64,000 bases of DNA. It comes from Flavobacteriaceae bacterium UBA6231 (GTDB lineage: Bacteria; Bacteroidota; Bacteroidia; Flavobacteriales; Flavobacteriaceae). Where the stretch lies: NCBI GenBank assembly GCA_002441545.1, contig DJWL01000186.1, forward strand, positions 1 to 64,000, written 5' to 3'. The notes beneath the pieces were generated by a model. That model was not told where the DNA came from and made no database searches. It saw only the letters and a program-made list of their open reading frames with translations. Within the stretch, counting starts at the first letter, position 1, and every line of letters begins with the position of its first letter. Position numbers and translations under genes: made by a program. Shown here one piece after another: positions 33,261 through 41,316 of this stretch.

Positions 33261-36113
33261 ATGCCAAAAAATCCAAAACTTAAATCTATATTAATTATTG
33301 GTTCAGGTCCTATTGTTATTGGACAAGCATGTGAGTTTGATTATTCGGGAACTCAAGCTTTAAGGTCGCTTAGAGAAGATGGAATAGAAACTGTTCTTAT
33401 CAATTCTAACCCAGCAACAATCATGACAGATCCTTCAATGGCAGATCATGTTTATTTATTACCACTTACTACAAAATCAATCATTAAAATCTTAACAGAT
33501 CATCCAGAAATTGATGCTGTTTTACCAACAATGGGAGGACAAACGGCCTTGAATTTATGTATTGAAGCTGATGAAAAAGGTATTTGGAAAGATTTTGGAG
33601 TTGAAATTATTGGTGTAGATATTGATGCTATCAATATTACTGAGGATAGAGAAAAGTTTAGAGAGTTAATGCTTAAAATAGGTATTCCAATGGCTCCTCA
33701 GGCTACTGCGACCTCTTATTTAAAAGGAAAAGAAATTGCGCAGGAATTTGGTTTTCCTCTTGTAATTAGAGCTTCTTTTACGCTTGGTGGTGCAGGAGCA
33801 TCTTTTGTGCATGAAGAAAAAGATTTTGATGAGTTGTTAACTCGTGGCTTAGAAATATCTCCTATTCATGAGGTAATGATTGATAAAGCTTTGATAGGTT
33901 GGAAAGAGTTTGAATTGGAATTACTTAGGGACGATAATGATAATGTTGTTATTATTTGTTCTATTGAAAATATGGATCCTATGGGAATTCATACAGGAGA
34001 TTCTATAACAGTAGCTCCAGCCATGACTTTAAGTGATAGAACCTATCAAAGAATGCGAGATATGGCTATCCATATGATGCGTAGTATAGGCGATTTTGCT
34101 GGTGGTTGTAATGTGCAGTTTGCTGTAAGCCCAGATGAGAATGAGGATATTATCGCAATTGAAATTAATCCTCGTGTTTCTCGTTCTTCTGCTTTAGCAA
34201 GTAAGGCAACAGGGTATCCAATTGCTAAAATTGCTGCAAAATTGGCTATTGGTTATCATTTAGATGAATTACAAAATCAAATTACAAAATCTACATCTGC
34301 TCTTTTTGAACCTACTTTAGATTACGTAATTGTAAAAATACCGCGTTGGAATTTTGATAAATTTGAAGGTTCTGATAGAACATTAGGACTTCAAATGAAA
34401 TCGGTTGGTGAAGTTATGGGAATTGGACGTTCATTTCAAGAAGCTTTACATAAAGCAACGCAATCACTTGAAATTAAACGCAATGGATTAGGAGCAGACG
34501 GAAAAGAGAATAAGAATTATGAGCAAATCATAGATAAGTTAACTCATGCTTCATGGGATAGAGTATTTATTATTTATGATGCTATTGCTATGGGAATTCC
34601 GTTAAGCAGAATTCATGAAATCACAAAAATTGATATGTGGTTCTTAAAGCAATATGAAGAGCTCTTTATACTTCAAAAAGAAATTTCTACTTATAAAATT
34701 GATACCATTCAAAAAGATTTATTATTGGAGGCTAAGCAAAAAGGCTATGGAGACAGACAAATTGCTCATATGCTTGGATGTTTAGAAAGTCAGGTTTATA
34801 ATAAAAGAGAAGCGTTTGGAATCAACAGAGTTTATAAACTAGTTGATACTTGTGCTGCTGAATTTAAGGCACAAACGCCATATTACTACTCAACTTTTGA
34901 AAGTGATATGCAATTGGCTGGAGGAGAGCGTTTTTCGCATAATGAAAGCATTGTTTCAGATAAGAAAAAAATTATTGTTTTAGGTTCTGGACCTAATAGA
35001 ATTGGTCAAGGAATAGAGTTTGATTATTGCTGTGTGCATGGTGTTTTAGCTGCTGCTGAATGTGGATATGAAACTATTATGATAAACTGTAATCCAGAAA
35101 CTGTTTCAACAGACTTTGATACAGCTCATAAATTATATTTTGAACCAGTTTTCTGGGAACATATTTATGATATTATCAAGCACGAAAAACCAGAAGGTGT
35201 TATTGTACAGTTAGGTGGACAAACCGCTTTAAAACTTGCAGAAAAGCTAACCAAGTATGGTATTAAAATAATAGGAACAAGTTTTGAATCTTTAGATTTA
35301 GCTGAAGATAGAGGGCATTTTTCTAACTTATTAAAAGAAAATAATATTCCTTACCCTCAATTTGATATTGCAACAACAGCTGATGAAGCTTCTGCAATTG
35401 CCGATGTATTAGACTTTCCTATTTTAGTAAGACCATCTTATGTTCTTGGTGGACAAGGAATGAAAATTGTAATCAATAGAAAAGAGTTGGAAGAGCATGT
35501 TGTAAGTCTGTTGAGAGTCATGCCTGGAAACCAATTGCTTTTAGACCATTATTTAGAAGGAGCTATTGAAGCCGAAGCAGATGCTATTTGTGATGGTGAA
35601 AATGTTTATATCATTGGGATTATGGAACATATTGAACCTTGTGGAATTCATTCTGGAGATAGTAATGCCATGTTACCGCCATTTAATTTAGGCGATTTGG
35701 TTATGCAACAAATAAAAGATCATACTAAAAAAATTGCATTGGCATTAAATACTGTAGGACTAATTAATATTCAGTTTGCAATCAAAGATGATATTGTTTA
35801 CATTATAGAAGCCAATCCAAGAGCTTCAAGAACAGTGCCTTTTATAGCAAAAGCTTATGGTGAACCTTATGTTAACTATGCAACTAAAGTTATGTTGGGA
35901 GAAAAGAAAGTTACTGATTTTGATTTTAAGCCTTATTTAAAAGGATATGCTATTAAACAACCAGTTTTCTCATTTAATAAGTTTCCTAATGTAAATAAAA
36001 AATTAGGGCCTGAAATGAAAAGTACAGGTGAAAGTATTTTATTCATAGAAAGTTTAAAAGATGATCAATTTTACGATTTGTATTCAAGACGAAAAATGTA
36101 TCTTAATAAATAA
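33261..36113 (+). CDS. carB: Carbamoyl-phosphate synthase large subunit, short form
   Basis: A 950-residue CarB, making carbamoyl phosphate from bicarbonate, ATP and the ammonia delivered by CarA, for pyrimidine and arginine synthesis. Two homologous ATP-grasp halves are evident: the first begins KSILIIGSGPIVIGQACEFD, the second near residue 570 (KKIIVLGSGPNRIGQGIEFD). Duplicated EINPRVSRSSALASKATGYP and EANPRASRTVPFIAKAYGEP motifs confirm both halves. It ends at about residue 950 instead of about 1070, so the C-terminal MGS-like allosteric domain is missing. No carA is in this window. Confidence 0.97.
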   Translation: MPKNPKLKSILIIGSGPIVIGQACEFDYSGTQALRSLREDGIETVLINSNPATIMTDPSMADHVYLLPLTTKSIIKILTDHPEIDAVLPTMGGQTALNLCIEADEKGIWKDFGVEIIGVDIDAINITEDREKFRELMLKIGIPMAPQATATSYLKGKEIAQEFGFPLVIRASFTLGGAGASFVHEEKDFDELLTRGLEISPIHEVMIDKALIGWKEFELELLRDDNDNVVIICSIENMDPMGIHTGDSITVAPAMTLSDRTYQRMRDMAIHMMRSIGDFAGGCNVQFAVSPDENEDIIAIEINPRVSRSSALASKATGYPIAKIAAKLAIGYHLDELQNQITKSTSALFEPTLDYVIVKIPRWNFDKFEGSDRTLGLQMKSVGEVMGIGRSFQEALHKATQSLEIKRNGLGADGKENKNYEQIIDKLTHASWDRVFIIYDAIAMGIPLSRIHEITKIDMWFLKQYEELFILQKEISTYKIDTIQKDLLLEAKQKGYGDRQIAHMLGCLESQVYNKREAFGINRVYKLVDTCAAEFKAQTPYYYSTFESDMQLAGGERFSHNESIVSDKKKIIVLGSGPNRIGQGIEFDYCCVHGVLAAAECGYETIMINCNPETVSTDFDTAHKLYFEPVFWEHIYDIIKHEKPEGVIVQLGGQTALKLAEKLTKYGIKIIGTSFESLDLAEDRGHFSNLLKENNIPYPQFDIATTADEASAIADVLDFPILVRPSYVLGGQGMKIVINRKELEEHVVSLLRVMPGNQLLLDHYLEGAIEAEADAICDGENVYIIGIMEHIEPCGIHSGDSNAMLPPFNLGDLVMQQIKDHTKKIALALNTVGLINIQFAIKDDIVYIIEANPRASRTVPFIAKAYGEPYVNYATKVMLGEKKVTDFDFKPYLKGYAIKQPVFSFNKFPNVNKKLGPEMKSTGESILFIESLKDDQFYDLYSRRKMYLNK

Positions 36114-36114
36114 T

Positions 36115-36141
36115 AAAAAAGCCGCTTTAAGCGGCTTTTTC
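36115..36141. terminator. Bidirectional terminator between carB and the YceI gene
   Basis: A stem AAAAAAGCCGCTT/AAGCGGCTTTTT centred at 36128, directly after carB and before the end of the convergent operon. Confidence 0.9.
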
Positions 36142-36144
36142 TTT

Positions 36145-36684
36145 TTATGATTTGAGGTCAAAAACAAAGGTTATATTAACACTTTCAGAAACTTTTGTTT
36201 TTACTATTTTTGGGATTTTTATATCAAAGTCAGAGGTTTTAACAGTAAGTTTTCCTGTCATTTTGATAATACCATTTTCTTTTGTAAGTGTTATTGGAAT
36301 ATTATTGAGACTCTTGATTTTACCATGAAAGGATAATTCACCTTTCATGATTAGATTTGTTTTAGAACCCAATAAACCTAAATTCAAATCTAATATGATT
36401 CCTTTAAAAGTTGCCTTTGGAAACTTATCAGATTCTGCATAGTTTTCATTGAAGTGTTCTTCCATTAAAGCATTTTTAAACCTGAATCCTTTTACTAAAA
36501 CTAAAGCCGCAAATTCTCCATTGTCTGTATTTAAAATAGCGGTAGTAGCATTGTTTTTTGCACTAACTTCTTCAAAAGAAGGTACCGAAGCTTCAAAATT
36601 TACAACACCTGTCTTAGTTATATACTTTGATTGAGAAAATATATTAAGGCTTATAAAAGATATAAGGAATACCAGATTTTTCAT
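36145..36684 (-). CDS. YceI-family periplasmic protein
   Basis: A 179-residue protein with a signal peptide (cleaved near NIFSQ, residue 18) and the YceI-like lipocalin-type barrel: TGVVNFEASVPSFEEVSAKN at the start, FKNALMEEHFNENYAESDKF in the middle (the HFNxxxAExxKFP motif of the family) and MTGKLTVKTSDFDIKIPK near the end. YceI proteins bind polyisoprenoids such as quinone-like lipids in the periplasm. It is the last gene of the cupredoxin-cytochrome operon, 47 bp after the mono-heme lipoprotein gene, consistent with a role in lipid or quinone redox handling. Confidence 0.9.
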   Translation of the reverse strand: MKNLVFLISFISLNIFSQSKYITKTGVVNFEASVPSFEEVSAKNNATTAILNTDNGEFAALVLVKGFRFKNALMEEHFNENYAESDKFPKATFKGIILDLNLGLLGSKTNLIMKGELSFHGKIKSLNNIPITLTKENGIIKMTGKLTVKTSDFDIKIPKIVKTKVSESVNITFVFDLKS

Positions 36685-36731
36685 GATTTATAGTTTCAAT
36701 GATTAACACTATCAAATGCAATATAAAAGGG

Positions 36732-37109
36732 TTAATTTTCTAAAAACCCTTGATCTTTCCATTGTTGAAAAGCATCCCTGTTAGCCTGAGACATTAATCC
36801 TCCTTGAGGCATTGGGCTTGTAGTACTGTTAATTCTTACCAACAACCCTCTTGTTTCCACAGCACTCTTTACTAACGCATATGTTGTAAGCATCATAGGT
36901 GCCCCATTAGCTGTTGGGTTTCCATGGCATGTAAGGCAGTTATTGCTGACAATGCCTTTTATTTTACCGTTGTAAGTAACACTTGTTGGGTTTGGATTAG
37001 GATTTGGGTTAGGGTTTGGGTCTGGAGATGATGGGTCATCGCCTCCTGCCGAACAGTTAAAAACTAATACAGTTATTACCAGTAGCGAAAAAAAGTGTTT
37101 TGAATTCAT
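36732..37109 (-). CDS. Mono-heme c-type cytochrome lipoprotein with Pro-Asn linker
   Basis: A 125-residue lipoprotein (lipobox VLVFNC, Cys19). A stiff linker of repeated Pro-Asn dipeptides (residues about 29-41) precedes a small cytochrome c domain: heme motif CLTCH at about residues 58-62, and a possible axial Met in SPMPQGG near 100. It ends QWKDQGFLEN, as its neighbour ends KWESDGLLEN, so the two are paralogues. The linker would hold the heme away from the membrane surface. It is part of the six-gene operon ending with YceI. Electron partner unknown. Confidence 0.85.
   Translation of the reverse strand: MNSKHFFSLLVITVLVFNCSAGGDDPSSPDPNPNPNPNPNPTSVTYNGKIKGIVSNNCLTCHGNPTANGAPMMLTTYALVKSAVETRGLLVRINSTTSPMPQGGLMSQANRDAFQQWKDQGFLEN
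36988..37020 (+). repeat. G-tract repeat with G-quadruplex potential inside a CDS
   Basis: On the plus strand four GGG runs (36988, 37006, 37012, 37018) are separated by short T/A-rich spacers such as TTA and TTT, with two further GG runs between the first pair. It arises from the Pro-Asn codon repeat of the cytochrome lipoprotein gene, whose template strand is the G-rich one. Confidence 0.6.
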
Positions 37110-37132
37110 AGCATTATTTATTTAAAGTTATT

Positions 37133-37495
37133 TTAATTTTCAAGTAAACCATCTGATTCCCATTTTGTAATGAGATCAATGGAGTGTTGAGGTAATTTTT
37201 GGCCACCTAAAGGCATTTGGCTTCCAGGACCATCACCATTGATTTTACTTATTAGGCTATTGTTCTGTACGGCAGATTTAACATTTTGATAGGTCAATAA
37301 AGGAATAGTGGCACCATTTATTGGAGGGTTTTTGTGGCAGCCAATACAATTAGTATCAATAATTTTTTTGATGTGGGCATTATAGGTAACTATAGCCGGT
37401 AAAGGTTGGGCATCAATTAAATCATCTTCACTGGCATTTGTACAAGAGATGAGCATCATTAATGATAAGCAGGATGTTATAAATATTCTTTTCAT
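37133..37495 (-). CDS. Mono-heme c-type cytochrome lipoprotein
   Basis: A 120-residue lipoprotein (lipobox SLMMLISC, Cys18). The heme motif CIGCH lies near residues 54-58 and the presumed Met ligand in GSQMPLGGQKLP near 98. The C-terminus ITKWESDGLLEN is the common ending of these small surface cytochromes. It is a paralogue of the next gene (36732-37109) but lacks the Pro-Asn linker. The gene lies between the DUF5777 barrel gene (10-bp gap) and the second cytochrome gene (23-bp gap). Presumably maturated by a periplasmic cytochrome c system encoded elsewhere. Confidence 0.85.
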   Translation of the reverse strand: MKRIFITSCLSLMMLISCTNASEDDLIDAQPLPAIVTYNAHIKKIIDTNCIGCHKNPPINGATIPLLTYQNVKSAVQNNSLISKINGDGPGSQMPLGGQKLPQHSIDLITKWESDGLLEN

Positions 37496-37505
37496 TCTAT
37501 CTGTT

Positions 37506-38354
37506 TTAAAATGTTCTACTTAAATTAAATCCGAAATAAATGGTGCCGTCTGTCCAATCACCCGTTCCTTGCCCTAAAAATCCATTTGTGTTCATGGGTT
37601 GTGCATTTGTAAAATGCATTTGAAATACATGTCCGCCTGTTTCTAAATCAAGTCCAATGGATAACGGATTTTTAAAAGGAGAACTGCTGGCCCTGTTTAA
37701 ATGCCATCCATAATCAATATTAAAAGACCAACGTTTGCCTAGTTTATATCTTCCTCCAAAGCCTAAAGCGAATTGGGAATTATCTTGCTCATCTACGGCA
37801 ACATAGTTATCATGAAAGAAAGTAGGTGCAAGCTCAAGGGATAGGTTTGTATTTATTTTTCTGGAAATTAACAGTTGGGCCGTATAGCCTAGACGATGTT
37901 TAAATTCCAATTGAGGTAGATTGTCTTTATCCAAAGATGTGTTGATCAAAAGGGCATTAAAACCAACAATGGTAAAGGGAAAGCCATTTTCTTCTTGCCT
38001 TAAAATTCTATACTTCAACGAGGTTTCGTAAATTTTCTGGAACGAACTTCTGGAAAAACCAATATTTAATCCGTCTGAGATTCCAAAGACAAAATTTAAA
38101 CGGGTTACCGCATCATCTAAACCAAAAAACGTATCAATACCATTTTCAATACTTCCAAACCTGTGCGAAACAATGAATGTAAAATCTTTTTTTCCTACTA
38201 ATTTAGTGGATTCAAAATTCACAATTTTCAATCCCTTAAAAGCGGCTATTTCATATTGTGTCCCAATAGAATCGGTATTGATTTCATTTAGCAAATCTTC
38301 TTGGGAAAAAATTAGCATTGGAAAAATAATAAAGAAAAGAGATAATGATTTCAT
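37506..38354 (-). CDS. DUF5777-family outer-membrane beta-barrel protein
   Basis: A 282-residue protein with a signal peptide (cleaved near MLIFSQ) and alternating amphipathic strands throughout (FTFIVSHRFGSIENGIDTFF, LRQEENGFPFTIVGFNALLI, QFALGFGGRYKLGKRWSFNI), ending in the aromatic residue of GFNLSRTF, as outer-membrane barrels do. The HRFGSI and GLDDAVTRLNFVFGISDGL segments are typical of DUF5777. It lies between the cupredoxin gene and two cytochrome lipoprotein genes in one operon. A channel or scaffold role for the redox partners is inferred from context alone. Confidence 0.85.
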   Translation of the reverse strand: MKSLSLFFIIFPMLIFSQEDLLNEINTDSIGTQYEIAAFKGLKIVNFESTKLVGKKDFTFIVSHRFGSIENGIDTFFGLDDAVTRLNFVFGISDGLNIGFSRSSFQKIYETSLKYRILRQEENGFPFTIVGFNALLINTSLDKDNLPQLEFKHRLGYTAQLLISRKINTNLSLELAPTFFHDNYVAVDEQDNSQFALGFGGRYKLGKRWSFNIDYGWHLNRASSSPFKNPLSIGLDLETGGHVFQMHFTNAQPMNTNGFLGQGTGDWTDGTIYFGFNLSRTF

Positions 38355-38369
38355 AGATGGTTTATTGTT

Positions 38370-38942
38370 TTAAGATTTAATGAATCGTTTTGTATGGCTA
38401 ATATTTTCTGAGCTAACTCTTAAAAAGTACATTCCTTTGGTTAAACGTGCAATGTTGATTGAGCTTTCAATATGATTATTGGAATAGAGTTGTTTCCCCA
38501 ATATGTCATAGATTGAAATTGTTTTTACAGAGATTCCCTGTGGTAATTTTAAAAATAGCTCTGTAGATGCAGGATTAGGTGAAACCGAAAAATCTTTAAG
38601 CGAAAACGCTTCAACCCCTAAAGCATTTTCTACGGTAATGGTCCCAGCCATAGTAAACGGATGGAACCCGCAATGATAAGGATTTGTGCCAATAACTGAG
38701 AATGTAAATAGATAACTGCTCCCTATGCCTGTTTTAGTGCCACTATTAAAAGTTTCGGTACTTCCTGCGTCACTTTGTACAGTATGAGGGAACTCATCTG
38801 TCCAATTCCATTTAACCTTGTCGCCAACTTTAATGGTGAGGTCAATGTTGGTTCCAATACCCATTTCCCAATCTAGGTTATAGGTTGTTTGCGCTTGAAT
38901 GCCAAACATGGCAAAAACAAATAGTAGTAATGTTGTTTTCAT
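38370..38942 (-). CDS. T9SS-exported cupredoxin (plastocyanin/azurin-like)
   Basis: A 190-residue protein with a signal peptide (cleaved near GIQAQ, residue 18). The cupredoxin domain (about 20-106) has ligands His53 in DEFPHTVQ and Cys91, His94 and Met98 in YHCGFHPFTMAG, a complete type 1 copper set. Residues about 117-190 (FSVSPNPASTELFLKL to GMYFLRVSSENISHTKRFIK) form a type A T9SS sorting domain, so the copper protein is predicted to be exported and anchored at the cell surface. It is second in the six-gene operon with two heme lipoproteins. Confidence 0.92.
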   Translation of the reverse strand: MKTTLLLFVFAMFGIQAQTTYNLDWEMGIGTNIDLTIKVGDKVKWNWTDEFPHTVQSDAGSTETFNSGTKTGIGSSYLFTFSVIGTNPYHCGFHPFTMAGTITVENALGVEAFSLKDFSVSPNPASTELFLKLPQGISVKTISIYDILGKQLYSNNHIESSINIARLTKGMYFLRVSSENISHTKRFIKS

Positions 38943-38960
38943 AATGTTGTTTTTAATGGA

Positions 38961-39338
38961 TTAATTAATAATACATTGATCTAGTTTTATTTCTTCCACT
39001 AAATCGTCAAAGCCAATAAACCGGCCTTTAACCTTGATTTGGGTATTATTTTTTAATACAGTATTAATATGATTTGTAAACTGGCAAAACACCATATTGT
39101 CTAAGGAAACCACCTTTTCAGATTGTTCTGTAATTTTGCCTGTTATTTCAATGGTCTTGTTGAGGTATTTTTTTTCTGATTTGATGGGGTCGATTGAAAA
39201 CTCATTTATAATTTCAATGGAGGTTACGGTAAACTCAGCTTTTTCGGTTTCAATATTCCTATGGCTTTGAAACACATAATTGTATGCGAGAATAGCAGCA
39301 ACAATAAATACCAATAAGACTATTATTTTCTTTTTCAT
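38961..39338 (-). CDS. Membrane-anchored OB-fold (tRNA_anti-like) protein
   Basis: A 125-residue protein with one N-terminal transmembrane segment (residues 4-22) and an extracytoplasmic OB-fold-like domain: KKYLNKTIEITGKITEQSEK, MVFCQFTNHINTVLKNN, QIKVKGRFIGFDDLVEEIKL. This matches the tRNA_anti-like putative lipoprotein/membrane family of Bacteroidota, which despite its name is not known to bind tRNA. First gene of the six-gene redox operon; 18 bp to the cupredoxin gene. Role unknown. Confidence 0.82.
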   Translation of the reverse strand: MKKKIIVLLVFIVAAILAYNYVFQSHRNIETEKAEFTVTSIEIINEFSIDPIKSEKKYLNKTIEITGKITEQSEKVVSLDNMVFCQFTNHINTVLKNNTQIKVKGRFIGFDDLVEEIKLDQCIIN

Positions 39339-39359
39339 GATTTGGTCGGTTTTTGATTA

Positions 39360-39390
39360 ATACTGCTTCAACCTTAAGCTGAAGCAGTAT
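39360..39390 (-). terminator. Hairpin downstream of the acidic lipoprotein gene
   Basis: An 11-bp perfect stem ATACTGCTTCA/TGAAGCAGTAT with a 9-nt loop in the 154-bp gap before the redox operon. The T-tract on the minus-strand exit side is poor, so it may be an attenuating or stabilising structure instead of a full terminator. Confidence 0.55.
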
Positions 39391-39492
39391 TTTAGCTAGG
39401 AATCAAATTCCTTTTTAAGGATTGATAAATGAAATTTTCTTTTTCATAGGGCATTTCTACTAGCTTATATTTTTAAGAGCATTGATATTTGT

Positions 39493-40566
39493 TTAGTTGC
39501 AATTATTTTTATACCGCATTCTATCGCTTTCGCCAACCCTAAGATCAATCTTACTATTAGAATATTGCGATATTTCATGCAGTATCCAATTATTATTGCA
39601 ATAAGGCAAATCGGGAATGTTTATCACTACCACTAAATTGTTTCCGGAGCCGGAAGGAGCCCATGTTCCAAAATAGGTATAGCCTCCTTCTGTGGCAGAT
39701 ATAGTGCCATCATTAAAAAAGTTGAAGGTATAACCATCATAGTAAGTATCATAATCATTATTGTAGCGCTCTAATTTATCAATGGTCCAATCAGAGCAAC
39801 CGGTTAATAAAAACGCTAATTGGTCAATATCACAATCATTGCAGTCATCATCATTGTAATCATAGTCATCGTCTTCATCACAATCATTTTTGTGGGTTAA
39901 AATGGTGCTGTATAGCTCATCTAGGTTATTGATGGCTATTATTGTTCCGTCCAAAAGTGTAACATGAATGGGGAAGTTTAGGGTAACATAGTAGGACGTA
40001 TTTAAATATTTAAGGAAATCATTTAAATCACTATCTGAGTTAAACGAAACAGTATCTATAATTTCGTTGTCCTTGTTAAATAAAGAACCGGTAATGGGGT
40101 ATTGAAAATCCAGACATTCAATGTCATCATCAGCTTCGTTTTCACTATTGCATTTAATAGAATAGCTGCCGAGTTCAGAATCGTTATTAACGGTGACTTC
40201 AGTAAAATCATCAAGAACAATTGTGATGGGATATGTAATGCTTAATATATCAATATCGTCATCAGAATCATCAAAAATGAACTCAATAATTTTATAATCA
40301 TCATCAGAGTTTACAGTTATTTGGGTGCCATTTATGGTAACGGAAAAAGGGAATTTAATATTGAAACAGTTAGAATTGTCAATAATGTTATCGTTCGAAC
40401 CATCATTGCTTGTTGTGTTTTTCATTTGAATGGCAACAGTGGAATTGGCAACCAATACCTTATCGGCAGGTTCTTGTATGGATATAATTTCTTCTTTTCT
40501 GCAAGAAACCCCTAAGACCATTAGTAGTAAGGTGATGCCTAGTATTTTATTAAATGGTGTTTCCAT
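39493..40566 (-). CDS. Asp-rich repeat lipoprotein, unknown function
   Basis: A 357-residue lipoprotein (lipobox MVLGVSC, Cys22). The N-terminal two thirds hold four copies of one beta unit: FPFSVTINGTQITVNSDDD (about 72-90), YPITIVLDDFTEVTVNNDSE, YPITGSLFNKDNEIIDTVSF and FPIHVTLLDGTIIAINNLDE, separated by acidic linkers. A block of clustered Asp and Cys (CDEDDDYDYNDDDCNDCD, near 229-247) follows, and then a lipocalin-like C-terminal domain (FNFFNDGTISATEGGYTYFG). The acidic block looks suited to binding cations. It is divergent from the FecI-FecR-TonB receptor set and may be its target or partner. No named family recognised. Confidence 0.8.
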   Translation of the reverse strand: METPFNKILGITLLLMVLGVSCRKEEIISIQEPADKVLVANSTVAIQMKNTTSNDGSNDNIIDNSNCFNIKFPFSVTINGTQITVNSDDDYKIIEFIFDDSDDDIDILSITYPITIVLDDFTEVTVNNDSELGSYSIKCNSENEADDDIECLDFQYPITGSLFNKDNEIIDTVSFNSDSDLNDFLKYLNTSYYVTLNFPIHVTLLDGTIIAINNLDELYSTILTHKNDCDEDDDYDYNDDDCNDCDIDQLAFLLTGCSDWTIDKLERYNNDYDTYYDGYTFNFFNDGTISATEGGYTYFGTWAPSGSGNNLVVVINIPDLPYCNNNWILHEISQYSNSKIDLRVGESDRMRYKNNCN

Positions 40567-40614
40567 AATATTATTGCCTTTTTAGGAGGTTGTCAATAAA
40601 ACAACTTAATCGAT

Positions 40615-40698
40615 AAAACTCCTGAAATTTTTTTATTTTTTTCTGATGACCAGCATCTGCTTTATTATTAAACAACCAACTTTTAAAAACTCCTGAAA
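40615..40698. repeat. 13-bp exact direct repeat in the divergent promoter region
   Basis: AAAACTCCTGAAA occurs at 40615-40627 and again at 40686-40698, same orientation, 71 bp apart. The first copy starts 48 bp before the acidic lipoprotein start and the second ends 46 bp before the sigma factor start. Possible regulator or ECF-sigma recognition sites. Confidence 0.55.
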
Positions 40699-40744
40699 AC
40701 TTTGTAAAAAATATTTCTATATATTTAACATAAAATAGAATAGC

Positions 40745-41269
40745 TTGTCACCCGAAATAGAAGAACATATTTGTAAAGAAGCAGTTTTTGAACGCATTTA
40801 CAATGCATATTCAAAAGATCTGCACGATTATTTGTATTATAAATATGGAGAGCAATTCAGTCCCAACGATAAAGCTCAGGAAGCGTTTATTAAACTTTGG
40901 GATAACTGTAAAAAAGTAACATTTAGTAAAGCAAAATCGTTTTTGTTTACCGTTGCTAATAATATGATGCTAAACGAGATTAAACACCAAAAAGTAATTT
41001 TAAAATACCAACAGGATATCCCAAAAGAGCACACCATTGAATCGCCTGAATTTATTTTGGAGAAGAAGCAATTTTTGGAGCGTTACAAAAACGTTTTGGC
41101 AAGCCTTACCGAAGAACAACGTGTGGCTTTTTTGCTGAACAAGGTTGAAGGAAAAAAACATAGCGAAATAGCAGAGATGTTGGGGATTACCCAAAAGGTT
41201 GTGGAATACAGGATTTATAGTGCGTTTAGTATTCTTAAAAAGGAATTGGAAGGTTTTAAATTAAAATAA
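40745..41269 (+). CDS. FecI-like ECF sigma factor
   Basis: A 174-residue sigma factor. Region 2 covers FERIYNAYSKDLHDYLYYKY and KAQEAFIKLWDNC (about 16-60); region 4 covers LASLTEEQRVAFLLNKVEGK and the HTH HSEIAEMLGITQKVVEYRIY (about 135-155). The only usable initiation codon is TTG at 40745: an in-frame TAG lies three codons upstream and the next Met is inside region 2. It is followed by fecR-like and TonB-receptor genes, the standard cell-surface signalling order, so it should be activated when the receptor binds its ligand. Confidence 0.9.
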   Translation: MSPEIEEHICKEAVFERIYNAYSKDLHDYLYYKYGEQFSPNDKAQEAFIKLWDNCKKVTFSKAKSFLFTVANNMMLNEIKHQKVILKYQQDIPKEHTIESPEFILEKKQFLERYKNVLASLTEEQRVAFLLNKVEGKKHSEIAEMLGITQKVVEYRIYSAFSILKKELEGFKLK

Positions 41270-41316
41270 TCGGGAGTTTTAGGTTTTTAGTTGTTATATA
41301 TTAAAGTGAATGATTC

